A stretch of DNA of 64,000 nucleotides, taken from assembly GCA_001179505.1 (NCBI GenBank), contig CDMY01000395.1, positions 298,615 to 362,614 of the forward strand, in the 5' to 3' direction. This document shows positions 22,801 through 33,682 of the stretch, piece after piece. Numbering within the stretch: position 1 is the first letter of the stretch; each line of letters begins with the position of its first letter. The notes beneath the pieces are model-generated. The model worked only from the letters and a program-made list of their open reading frames with translations. It was not told the origin of the DNA and did not search any database. This stretch comes from Vitrella brassicaformis. Taxonomy: Eukaryota; Sar; Vitrellaceae. Made by a program: the position numbers and the translations under genes.

Positions 22801-25800
22801 CGCCTGCAGGTGTGATCTTCTTCGAGATGCTGCATCCGCCCTTCACGTACGCCTGATGCATCGATGGGGGAGAGGAGCGCATTCACACACGCCAATCCGT
22901 GTGTGTGTGTGTGTGTGTAGGACGTTGATGGAGCGCGCCCTCGTCCTGACGGCCCTCTGCACGTGAGCGACCTCGCACCATCCACACACACACACACATT
23001 GCCACACATGTATATGGGTGTAAATGTGTGTGTGTGTGTGTGCCTGTAGGCGCCTGGAGTACCCCCGAGGCTTTGTCGACACGGCGGGCGACGACGCCGT
23101 GGCCATGCTCACGTACACGAAGTCATGACACCGTGTGTGTGTACAGAGTGCGCCCATGTCTGTCATGTGTGTGTGCAGCCAGCTGCTGCAGCAAGACCCC
23201 TCCCACCGGCCCTCTGTGAGTGAGCTGCTGCGAAGCCCTCTCGTCCCGCCGTCTGTCGAGCAGCAACAGGTACGCACCATGTGTTAATGTGTGTATGTGT
23301 GTGTGCATCGTCCGTGCGTTTATGTGTGTGTGCAGCTGCGGAGTGTGCTGAATGTGCTGTCCAACCCCTTCAGCAGCGAGAGCGTGGGCCTCATGAGCAT
23401 GCTCTTCGCACCGCCCGAGACGCACGTGGCGCAGGCCAAGGACAAGGCATACTGGAAGTTCTTCCAGGTGCCTCGGCGTACCCGACAAGACCCCCCCCAC
23501 ACACACATTTGTGGATGTCTTTGTATGTATGTGTGTGTTCGTGTGTGTGGGTCTCACCAAGGCTCCCAGCCGTGTGGAGTTGGTGGTCCGAGAGGAGATC
23601 AGCCACAACCTGGAAGAGATATTCAGGTGTGTGTGCTGATATATGGATTCATACCTGTCCATGTGTTATGTCTGTGGCCCCATTTGACACCAACAGGCGT
23701 CGCGGAGCCGTCCGGTCTTTTGTGCCGGTGCTGCAGCCCGTGACAGAGACCACTGCTGACCTGCAGGCACTCAGATCCTTCGCTGGTAACCCCCCTATCG
23801 CCCCATAAACACGCGACTCCTTCTATAACTTGTGTGTGGACGGATGTGTAGACCGTCCGTCGAGCACCACCGCAGCATCAGCGGCAGCAGCGGCGGCGGA
23901 GAGCAGCAGCAGTGTGCTGAGCCCCTCGTGGGCGCCGATGCACCACTCGGCCGCCATCCTCAAGTCGCGGCAGCAGGTCATCGACGCCTCGAACACGCTC
24001 CTCCACCTGCCCTTCCAGGCACGTCAGCTCACGCACACACGTGAAGACGCCAATAATGCGTGTTGATGTGCACATGGACTGATTGAGTGGGTGGGTGGTG
24101 TCTGTCTGTCTGTGCAGCTGACGCAGTGTTTCGCGCGCACTGCGCCGATGGTGATGGCGTCTTCCTCTCATTCGGTGCTGAGGCGATATGCCATCCTGCC
24201 CGTCTACAGGTACACGACACACACACGCGAACACACACACACACACACAGAGAGAGAGTGAGTGCGTCCACACGCATTGTGTGTTTGTGTCATCTACTCG
24301 TGGACAGGGAGCCCCCACCGCAGCCACGTGCGCCCGAGCTGCCCGGCGCGTTTGCCGAGGAATACAGCGAATACGGATACCCCAAAGAGCACCTCGCAGC
24401 AATGTATGTATCTAGCCGCTCCCCCCCAACAGATAGTCACACGCGCAAGACATGACATCCATGTGTGTGTGTGTGGTCCATTTGATTTGTAGGTATGAGG
24501 TGCTGTTGGGGCCGTCCGAGCTGTTCACGAGCGACGCTTTGGTGCCGACTGTGCCAAGCCGGAACACCACACAGATGGACTCCTCCTCCGAGAGCCACGC
24601 CGACGACCACAGACAGCTCATCACCGCCGAACAACGGGCACTCATTCTGCTGCAGGTGAGGACCATATACAACTCATCCATCCATCAAGGGGCATACGTG
24701 TCTCTGTTCGTGTGTGTGTGCGTGTGTGTGTGTGTGTGCGTGCAGGCCGAAGTAGTGGAGACGCTTGTCGAGGCGCTGAGTGCGCATGCGGCGACGCTTG
24801 GCCGCGTGGAGCTGAGGTGGACCAACGGGCACCTCCTAGAGGCTTTCCTGGAGGAGACCTGCAGGGTACCCACACACACATAGACACAGACACACGTGTG
24901 TTGATACATCCATCAGTGTCTTGTGTGGTGGTGGTGGTGGTGGTGGCTGTGTGGTGGTGTCAGTTCCCGCGTGATCGTGTCCCGGAGGTGATCAAGTGGC
25001 TGCGGCACAGCACCTCCACACCCACTTACACACAGCTCAAGGAAAAACTCCAGGTGCGGTAGAGATGGATGGATGGATGTGTCCACTGACTGGGTGTGTG
25101 TGGTGTGTGTGGTGTGTGTCCAGAGCATCCTGCCGTCCACTGCCAGCGTCAAGCTGCCGGCTCAGTATCTCACGCGTGTCCTGCACAGACGGGGGAGCAC
25201 TGAAGGTATGTGCATCAACGACACACACACATATAAACACACAAAGGCTGTTTGTTGTGGATGCCCCACACATACAGATCTGCTGTCCGAGATCGAGTCG
25301 TTGTCTCGCTCATCTCACGACCACGCCATGCACGACACGCTGCCGCCCCTCCCGCCATCACACCGAACGCACCCCCACCTCACACACAGGTATGGCCCCA
25401 TACACACAGACACACATACACACATACACACACACGATGGGGCATGTATGTATGTGTGGGCGCAGGAAGCCCTCGAGCACGGCTCAGTCGTCGCCCCGCA
25501 CGAGTGGCGGCGAGGTCAAGGAGAAGGAGAGCAGCGTGCCGAGAGTTCTCCTCCTCTGCGCACAGGTACACCGACACCCACATAATACCACCACCTGCAC
25601 ACGTCAACACAGGTCACCTGTGTGCGTGTGTAGATCCGGTTGTTCCTGGAGGTGTGTTCGTTGCTGGAGGTGCGTCAGCGGGTCGACCTGACGTTCGACC
25701 TGCTCCTAGACTTCGACGCGTGGCTCTACGACGAGGTATCTCGCACCGAATACGCACCCTCTCGATGTGAGTGAGTGTGTCACGCTCGTGTCAATGGTTG

Positions 25801-26893
25801 GTGCGTGCAGACATTCGCGTTCTTCGGCACGGTGTCTGGCGGGGACATCATTGCCTCAGGCGGCAGATACGACCAGCTCATCGACAGACTGCAGAAAGGA
25901 CGGTAAGCAGACCACATCAACTGATCTGTCCACTCATCCATGTGTATCCATCTGTGTGTGTGTGTCTGTCGGGGGGCACGTGCAGCTTGGGTCGGTCCTA
26001 CAACATGTCAGAGTGGCCGCGGCTGTCCGCCATTGGCTTCGAGATCGCCCTCGAGAAGGTCATCAGGGCTGCCATGCAGGTACTTCCACATATAGACACG
26101 AATCGACCTGCGCGTGTGCCGTGTGTGGATGGATGTGTGTGTGGGTGTTTTGTGTGTAGGCGGAGAGCCGTCCACGCCACGCTCGGCCGCGCAAGGGCCA
26201 GGGCGGCCGACTCGCGCAGACATACAGATACTCGGATGCCAACGCCCCACAGGTCATCATCGTCTTCCTGCGCGACGAGTCATCCCTTCTGTTTGGAGCC
26301 ATGCACCTGGCAAAGGAGCTACGGAAGCTAGGTCGGTCGAGTGGGCATGCAGACACACATAGACACGTGCAGCTACACCGTATGTGTGTGTGGGTGGCTT
26401 CCCAGGTATCCGTGCTGAGTTTCGGCTGACGCCCGTGTCGCAGAGCGGCGATGTGTACGAGAAGGCCAAGCTCAACACGGTCGTCCAGTGGCTCGTCCTG
26501 CTCAAACACAAGCAGGTTTGTACGCTTTCTCTCCCCCCTCCCCCCTCCCTCACACACACGAGCATCAATATCTGTCTCTGTGTGTGTGTGTGTGTGTGTT
26601 TGTGATGCAGACGAGTACATTGGCTCAGCAGAGGGAAGGGGGCGACCTGCGTTATGTGCTGAAGCCCTGCAAGAGGGCTGGCGAGGGCGGCGCGGGGGAG
26701 GGGGTCGAGCCGATGTCCAACAAACAGGACGACAGACGGGTACGTATGTCAGAACAAGATGTCGATCCACGCGCACACACAAGGAAAGCGATGAATGTCT
26801 CTGTGTGTATGTCAGGAGTTCGACAGCTGCCAGGACACGGTGAACTTCCTGGTGCATCACACGAGACACCCCAAGGCCATCACCTACTGGTGA
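18277..26893 (+). CDS. GCN2-type eIF2-alpha kinase (RWD, kinase, HisRS-like)
   Basis: Roughly 35 short exons separated by TG-rich introns encode a protein near 1,500 residues. The order of domains is that of GCN2. A basic then acidic leader starts at MSEADEGG. An RWD domain follows (QIQQNELEALNSI, then FMDDIKLQ, later TYTPSYPLVAPRLEV). A charged coiled region (QARVELKQQRRQEEQEA) and a disordered stretch come next. The kinase has the glycine loop VLGTGAFG/VVTKV, AVKRI, a large insert, HRDLKPSNIFLD, VGDFGLS, GTMFYQAPEQ and KVDIFSLGVIFFEM. The HisRS-like domain ends with ASGGRYDQLIDRLQ and IGFEIALEKV. Family members phosphorylate eIF2-alpha when uncharged tRNA binds the HisRS-like part during amino-acid starvation. 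All catalytic motifs look intact. The stop is TGA 26891-26893. Exon edges in the disordered section are less certain. Confidence 0.85.
18624..18650 (+). repeat. (GT)n tract in GCN2-like intron 1
   Basis: An uninterrupted GT run ends just before the acceptor cgcgtag. It is typical of introns in this window, where TG repeats stand where a polypyrimidine tract is expected. Confidence 0.75.
19803..19836 (+). repeat. ACAGGC hexanucleotide tandem repeat in an intron
   Basis: About five and a half ACAGGC units lie within an intron of the GCN2-like gene, after the exon ending KGQKLEE. Not coding. Confidence 0.7.
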
Positions 26894-27757
26894 CTCATTC
26901 ACGAGGACCTGATGTGACGGACTCCATCCATCCATCCATCCCTACTGATGTGGCATTCATTCTCGAAGCCGCCCTGGTTGGTTGGAGCACCTCTCATGAG
27001 CTGTGAGGCGCTGTGACAAGGGGGGCCTTAAGTACGCCACAGCAGACGGTCAGAGAGGCGAAAAGACGAGAGAAACGAGCGAGTTGTGTCCGTAGTTAGC
27101 TATCTGTTTATCGGTGTGTTGTGATTCGGGCATGGGTGCTTGTGATGCGATCGAGTGGTGATGCTCGTGTACAGTACAGCTAGAGAGACAGCCTGCTATG
27201 CTACGGGCAGCGTATGCGCTTCCAGATTGAAGCGACCGAATAAATTCACGTCGGTGGGTCGTCTGTCTGTGTGTTATTTGTCACTTTATCTATCGGGACG
27301 AGGCGAACACTCGCTTACACGAGTACGGTACGAGTGTGTGTGTACGTATGTGTGTGGGATGGATGGATGGATGGATGGGAAAATGGTTTGGTTCGGTTCA
27401 ACACCACCTATTTGTTGCCATACTTGATTATACATACACACACAGATGGATAGGATACACACATACATACATGGGTGTCTGTGTCAATTGGGGACATAAA
27501 TACAAAAAACGGCGTGGAGGGATAGCTAGCTAAAGATGGATGGGATATATGGGTGGGTACACTTATTGGAAGCGGCGCGCTTTGGCACCCACACACACAC
27601 GAACACGCAATGGGATAACAAATACCAACCTCACCTACCCTGCTGCCACTAATTGCTGTAGTCGGTCGACAAAACACCACGCCCGAGGTGTGTGTGCATC
27701 GTCATGCATTCATGAAAGAAGTATTATCCAACACGCCGCACGTCGGAGAACGTCACA
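26894..27757. other. Intergenic region between convergent genes
   Basis: About 860 bp between the kinase stop and the stop of the minus-strand secreted protein gene. It contains a GGAT tandem run (27358-27378) and CACA/TGTG-rich sequence. No coding exon with splice support is seen. Confidence 0.5.
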
Positions 27758-28997
27758 TCACACCGTCGGCAGCAGCTTCTGCACCAAGAATAGCTCCATG
27801 CCCAGGTCGAAGAGCTTCGACTGACAGACACAACAACCATGGGACACAGCAGACACACACAAGGATGGACACAGGCACAGGTGTGTATGGTATGGGTGGG
27901 CCCTTTGTGTGTGTGTCTCGCTCACTCACCAAAGGGTCGTCTTTCATATTAGAGCGCATGGCGAATTCGTTGAGGGACTTGCTCAGCCGGTCAGGCACCA
28001 CCGTCCTGTCATCCTGCCCATCCACACAAGACACAGACGCACACACTCATCAGTGCAACACGTACAGAAAGGACCCCTGCTGACTTACGCCCTTCATTTT
28101 GAGCACCGACGACACGGCCCCCGCCACGTTGTTGAGCCTGCCCTTCACAGGATCCGTCAGATCGACATCTCCATCACCGCCAAACAGCACATCCGCCGCG
28201 GCCATCAGCGGCTCGACATTCGTATCCTCCTCCTTCGCTTCCTCCATCTTGTCGGCATCAACATACTCACCAGTGAGCTTGCTCATGACTTTCTCGGCCT
28301 CACTGAGTTTGTTCACGACTTTCTCGGCCTCGGCCTCACCGACGGCCCCCAGAGCGTCACGCAGCCGCCCCCGCAGCTCCTGCACGGACCCCGTGAGCGT
28401 CTCGTCGCCTTGCAGGATCTCCATGACCTCCTCGCCGAGCTCCATGAACGACACACCCGTAGCCTTGCTGAGGTCTGTGAGCAGCTTCCCCGCGTCACTG
28501 GCCAGCAGCTCGGCCTCTCTCAGCGGGGTGCCCCTGCCGGCCGTCCTGATGTGCCGCAGCCCCTCCTTGAACGCATCAAGGTCGCTGCCGAGGGAGGTGG
28601 TCCTTCCGCCCTGCTCGTCCAAGTCGAAAATGAAATCGATGATGTCGCCGTCGAGGAAGTCGTTGTCAAGCGCGTCGAGCAGCGGCAAATCCAAGAGGGA
28701 GCCGGGACCGTCCTTGTCGAGGAGAGACAGCCGGCCGGTCGCGTCGTCGTTCGCTGCGGGGGCGTTGTCATTGGCTGCAGGGGGCGGTGTGACGTTGGCT
28801 GCCTGGGTCAGCTCGTCGTCGGCTGCAGGGGCAGGCGTGACATCGCTGGCCTGGGCTGCTGCTTCTCCTTGCTGGTCAGGGCCGTGTGGGAGAATGCGTG
28901 ACTCGAGGAAGGGAGAGGGGATGAGGAACTCGGAGGGCGCCATGTCTGCTCCACATGCCAGCAGCAAAGACGAGACAAGAGCCAGCACCAGCATCAT
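27758..28997 (-). CDS. Secreted acidic alpha-helical protein, unknown function
   Basis: Three exons: 28997 to about 28090, a middle exon (DDRTVVPDRLSKSLNEFAMRS, then NMKDDPL) and a last exon ending LVQKLLPTV and TGA (27758-27760); all junctions are phase 0. The start MMLVLALVSSLLLACGAD is a good signal peptide; longer upstream open frame lacks a better start. After it comes an Asp/Ala/Pro-rich region with near-repeats (TPAPAADDE, TPPPAANDN, PAANDDAT), then a very acidic segment (LLDALDNDFLDGDIIDFIFD). A helical part with GEAEAEKVVNKLSEAEKVMS follows. No conserved domain is recognised. The protein is probably secreted or delivered through the secretory path to an organelle. The + strand open frame over this exon (28099-29130) is an antisense shadow. 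Confidence 0.65.
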
Positions 28998-29440
28998 GGC
29001 GTTCAGAGGAGAAGAGAAGGAAGCGCACAGAGAAGGAGGAGATAATGAAATACGACGAACAGAAACGGCCTTTTGCTGTACGCGAGGTAAACTTCGCTCA
29101 ACGGTCATGTCCTGGCCAAGGCTAGGATGATGTCTTTTCTCATGCGCATGAATCAAGAAAGTGTCATCATCCGTTCTCTGTGAGGTGTCGGCCAGGCAGC
29201 AAGACGCTCCCACGGGTCTGCTGCAGCTCAAGAAGGGCCAGCACAAGCGGCACGGCGGCGCCCACCGCCATGGCCATGGCAGCAACAGGCAGCAACAGGA
29301 GGCCAACGAGAGGGCACCTGCACTGGGTGTGGACCAGTTCGACGCCATTCTGATCTCTGCCATTCTGCTCTCTGCCACGCGGGCGAGTAGCTATGACAGA
29401 ACCTGCAGAGGGCGGCCCCATATGACGATACCCTCCACAC
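28998..29440. other. Region upstream of the secreted protein, downstream of the eEFSec relic
   Basis: The region holds the likely promoter of the 28997 gene (AGGTAAACTTCGC near 29090) and a minus-strand open frame with hydrophobic composition that does not resemble any eEFSec domain. No gene is supported. Confidence 0.4.
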
Positions 29441-29845
29441 CTCTGGAATTTGGTCGACTTTGTTGAGCACGACCACCATGGGCTGGCACTCCTGCGTCTA
29501 TGTCTGCACCCCCTTGGTCGCGTCAATCACCAGCAGCACCGAATCGATGATGCGCGCCCCCCCGATAATGGTCTTGATCAACGAGGCATGGCCAGGACAG
29601 TCCACCAAGCAGAACTGCAGCTCCCTCTCCCTCTCCCTCTCATCAGCAGCCTCATCAGCACCCAGATTGGTCTTGACAAAGAAGGCAGAGAAGCCGAGGT
29701 CAATGGTGATACCGCGTTCCTGCGACTGGGGGTGTTTGTCGAGGGCTGCCGTGGACGTCATGCGGCTGAGCGCCCGCACGAGGCTGGTCTTGCCGCTGTC
29801 GACGTGACCTAGCACACCCACGTTGACGTTCAGCCGACGAGCCAT
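29441..29845 (-). pseudogene. Truncated selenocysteine elongation factor (eEFSec/SelB) relic
   Basis: The minus-strand reading begins MARRLNVNVGVLGHVDSGKT, with the G1 box GHVDSGKT. It then shows ALDKHPQSQERGIT with the G2 Thr, LDLGFSAF-like sequence, the G3 box DCPGH and, after the stop, the G4 box NKVD. The set HPQSQERGITIDLGF is diagnostic of the selenocysteine-specific factor eEFSec. An in-frame TAG at 29500-29498 falls in the family motif GVQTQT (here GVQT, stop, T). TQECQPMVVVLNKVDQIPE follows; relative to the family, several residues between TQEC and the MVVVLNKVD strand look missing. After that no eEFSec sequence is found, whereas an intact factor is about 500-650 residues with three more domains. 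This looks like a decayed partial copy; an intact gene would have to lie elsewhere. Confidence 0.7.
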
Positions 29846-30344
29846 CGGGACGGAACCGTGCAGATCTGTCGACACACACATGCACATGCATATGCATATC
29901 GATGACCGTCGACGTCAAGGTGTCCGTAGAAGATCTGACCTCGGTGTCGGGCGCTCCTTGTCAGATGAAAACCTGCAGATCAGATGGATAACAGGAGGAC
30001 ACATCAACATGTGAAGTCTGTTGCACATCCGTGCCATCATCATACATACGCACCTGACCGGTGGTCTCCACGGCACACAGGTGCACGGCAGATCCGCGCT
30101 GCACTTTGCCGATCTCTTCACGTTGATCAATGCCCTTGCCGCCTCCCTGCCGCAATCTGGCAGATGAGATCCGCCATCCCTCGGCTCCCAACAACTCCCC
30201 AGACTGCGAGCTCAGCTGCGAGCTTTTGAGCTCTCTTTCCACACACACGAAGAGAATGTAGCATGGCGACAGCAGAGGTGTGCAGATCCTGTTGAAGCCA
30301 CAAAACAGCACTCCGATTCATAGCTTTCGCGACTTGGCTGCACG
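29846..30344. other. Spacer between eEFSec relic and family copy 4
   Basis: Contains the conserved upstream block of copy 4 with two CTGCGAGC motifs. A minus-strand exon-like stretch (GGGKGIDQREEIGKVQRG, then VETTGQ, intron, VFI and stop, 30130-29960) has plausible splice sites but no credible start and no recognised homology, so I do not call it a gene. Confidence 0.4.
30203..30220 (+). promoter_or_regulatory. Double CTGCGAGC motif upstream of family copy 4
   Basis: Two direct copies, CTGCGAGCTC and CTGCGAGCTT, overlap at 30203-30220, about 130 bp before the copy 4 ATG. They match the recurrent upstream motif. Confidence 0.4.
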
Positions 30345-32330
30345 ATGGCTGCCAGTGTCGCCGCCCAGGTGAGAAGAGGGAGCTGCAGGCCAGGCAAATC
30401 CCTACATCATGACGTGAATCACTTGTGCTGTCTGTGTGGTTTGTCATTCGGTTTGGTGCAGATGAGCGCGGTGATACGGGCGCAGCTGCTGCCCCGGGTG
30501 GAAGGCTATCGGCTGAAGCAGGCTCAGGTATCAGCTGACCAACACACATACCGACTCGTCCATTCCATGCAGCGCATCCAAAGCTCATCGGCTGCTTGCT
30601 TGTGTGTGTGGTGTGCAGGTCAACAGCTGCATCGACCAACTTCTGCAGATGGACACCGCGGCTTCGATGGCACCACTGGTGCGGCAGGCTGCCAAACACA
30701 CCACACACCACAAGGCCCTCTGTGTGTCTGTCGAGTCTACTTTGCTTGGCGTCGCTCTCGTCGTGTTGTGTCATTCGTCAGATGGTGGCCAAGGTGAGTC
30801 GTCAATTTGCTGCCGTGTCGAACCTGCTGGCCGAGTTGGCAGAGACCATCAACTCGACCATCGCACTCACAAGACATCGCCGCACACAGGTGAGTGGGGG
30901 AGCGACCACAGGCAGGCACAAACACAAGGCCCACACTGATGTGGTGTGCACCTCTTATGTGCTGTGTGTGTGTATGTCCTTCTGTCTGTGTGTCATCAGG
31001 CGCGACGGTGGCACCTGACTGACATCCCTGCCGAGCCCATGAGCGTCATCCTGGAACTGTCTGACCTCACCACCATCGGCCGATTCAAATCGACAGCCCG
31101 CCACTTCACCAACGCCGTGCGGCCGATCGTCCGCCGGCTTCGGCTGCCGAAGGCCATCGAGCGGGCGGGGGTTAGTGGTGTGGTGCAGTTCGACGATCAG
31201 CTGAGCCACGGCGAAGTGATGAAGGCCATGTGGGTGGTGGAGGAGGGGGGCGAGGGCGGCTGGGGGGAGGTGGCCGACACACTCAGAGTCGCCGAGCATT
31301 CGGGCTATTGCCAGCTGCTGGTCATTGTTGGTGCTGGAGCTCTGCAGACACACGCCACCAAGGCGGTAAGCACGACACACAGAAGAGGCAATCGGTGAGC
31401 TGCTGGATGTGTGTGTGTTGGCTGCAGGATTTCTTGGCGCTGCCCCGTTTCTTTGCGCAGTGGATGCTGGTCGGCCGCCGTGTGCCCTTCCGCCGCCCCA
31501 CTGGCCAGCATGACGGCACACTCGAGCTGTTCCGCCACAACAACAACGAGATCCGCGCCATCCGCAACGAGCCCAACTTTACTATCACACTCAACCCGCC
31601 CCTCCCCCTCCCCGGCCGCCCCGTCCATCCCTTCTCGCAGCACCCCTTCACCCACCACGCCAAGCCACACGACCCGCCAGTCCGCTGCCGCTTCTGCTGG
31701 CAGCCTGGTGTGGGCTGGATTTCGATTGGCGTGTATGGGGCCGTTGACGCATTGGCGAGCTCCATGTTGAAGCGTCGGATGCTGCAATACCGGTTTGAGG
31801 CTGTGGGCGGCTTCACCGACTCGCCAACAGTGGTGGTGGACCGGTGAGAGGATGGACGGCCACACAATGAGAGGGCGAATGGCTATTTGGTGCGCTATTG
31901 ATGTGTGTGTCAGGGGTGTGCGTGGCGGCCACCTTGACCGCATCATAACTCGATCGCCACACACGGCCCTTGACGAGTGCTCAGACGTGACGGCATTTGA
32001 GGGGGCCAGTGGGCGGTGTGGGTAGGTGCATGTTCTGACGTCATCCAACGACCCAGTCATCGCAGAGATTTTCTTCGTCATTGCCCTAGGCAACAACCAG
32101 GACGGTACGTATACACATTCACAGCATATGTTCATGCTTTCGTCTCGTCTGATCATCTGCTATGCTGTTGTCTGCATGCAGTGCGCATCTTCATCGCTAC
32201 CAGCGAGGTGCGAGCAGCGGGTGTCCCTCATGACGCCCCCTTCGCCCAACGATTCCCCCTGACGGCCGCCAAAGCCCGTCGCGTCCTCGGGCCCATCGCG
32301 GCCATCGTGCTTGACGGCCAGGCGCCATGA
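30345..32330 (+). CDS. Five-copy family, copy 4 (best preserved, late in-frame stop)
   Basis: Exon 1 is 30345-30368 (MAASVAAQ). Exon 2 encodes MSAVIRAQLLPRVEGYRLKQ, exon 4 MVAKVSRQF, exon 5 (31000-31365, 366 nt) is fully open, and exon 6 (DFLALPRFFAQW to VVVDR) is open. In exon 7 the codon that is CAG in copies 2 and 5 is TAG at 32023-32025. This removes the last part of exon 7 and exon 8, roughly 75-80 residues, which are still present downstream in frame to TGA 32328-32330. It is therefore the least damaged copy and could express a C-terminally shortened protein of about 390 residues. The family has no recognised domain. The conserved HNNNE block and an Arg/Leu-rich helix (IVRRLRLPKAIERAG) are its clearest features. 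A spliced 3' UTR (ATGAAGgtgagagcc) follows the stop. Confidence 0.55.
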
Positions 32331-33682
32331 TCATGAAGGTGAGAGCCACCCAGATGATGCAGACATGCATATAATGGTGTGCCTCCTGTGTGTTGGTTTC
32401 TGTCATGCAGGATGGTCGTTTGGCTCGAAGGATGACCCGCTTGACTGGGCGGCTGACTGGCTGGCGGGCTGTTAGTGGGATGGTGTGTGTGCAAGTTGGC
32501 TGCATGTGGTGCGTCCGGCCGAATGGGATGGACTCATCCGTGGAGTGGACGCGTGTGTGTGCAGACAGACAGACAGACAGACGGACAGACAGGTGCATGT
32601 GAGTGAAATCCATCCGTGACAGAGATGGAAGGCATAGGAATGCACGAACCATTCATTGTGGCTCAATAATATTGCACTCTGCCAGAGTCAGCTCGGCCGC
32701 TCAGCTCGCTCAAGTCAGCTCAACCACAGTGGCCATTCGCACTCGGCTCGCGCCCCGCTGATTGGCATGGCAGCCATGGCTACTGCTTTGTGTCCTCCCG
32801 TGTATGGTCTTTTTTGGCGACCGTGTGAATCATAGGTGTTTTGCTCGCGTCCGGGGTCGTCAGCCTGTGTCTCAGCGGGTGGGCGAAATGCGTTTGTTGG
32901 CGTGTGTGTCTCAGCGGGTGAGTGGTAGGCAATACAACTCTGTGTTCACAGGACATCATACACAGCCTGCTGCCCATGTGTGTCCAACGGCTTGAAAGAC
33001 CAACACTCAGCCGCCAAGGCGGTAAAAATCAGCTGAACCAATTGACCACTTGCTTGAGCCGAGCATCGTGCTCCTTAAAGCATTCCATTCCACCCATACA
33101 CCAGGGGATGCCATGGCTATTCCCGCATCCTCGGCGCAATACATAAACACGTCTCACTCCCTCCCCTATGTCTCTCTGCAAAAATGTCTCTGAGAGATGG
33201 AGCTGAAAAAGAAATGACCGCATTCATGTGCGGGGAGCTTCCGGCAAGGCAAGGCATGGATTGGATGGATATGGACATAAAGAACGGGTAGTACAAATAA
33301 GTACATAAACCACAAATCCAGACTGAGGGCCGAACACACAACACAACACGAAAGTATGGAAGCCGCGAAGGCGATGTGAAGTAGAGACACGCAAGAGAAA
33401 AGTACGTCGCGCACAGACGGCAGGCCCACTGTCATCACTTTGACGCCTGCACGCTGGCCTCTATCGAATTGCATACCTCGCGAGCAGCTCAACAGCTACG
33501 CAGGCAGGCGCCCCCCCTCTCGCTCTCTACCCCCCTCTCTTCTCTCAGAGTGGCCCCGCCCCGAGGATCAAAGGGATCTTCAGCCCCTCTGGCACGACCT
33601 CAGACTCCCTAGTAGACACACATACACACACAGAATCATACACTCACTCACAGTGCTGGCTGTGTCGGTGTGGGTCTCGCGT
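32331..33682. other. Intergenic region, 1.35 kb
   Basis: It begins with the spliced 3' UTR of family copy 4 (intron ending gtcatgcag near 32410), then GACA tandem repeats at 32560-32590, repeated CTCAG/GCTCA words at 32690-32760, and TGTG/CACA sequence. No exon with coding character and splice support was found. Confidence 0.5.

Noticed and set aside
28099-29130. 343-residue open frame on the + strand
   Set aside because: It lies antisense to the secreted acidic protein gene and is almost pure Ser/Pro/Arg, the mirror of an acidic, Gly/Asp-rich coding strand. No splice or start context supports it.
29960-30130. Exon pair ending VETTGQ / VFI-stop on the minus strand
   Set aside because: Splice sites are plausible, but there is no start, no homology, and the upstream part is the promoter of family copy 4.
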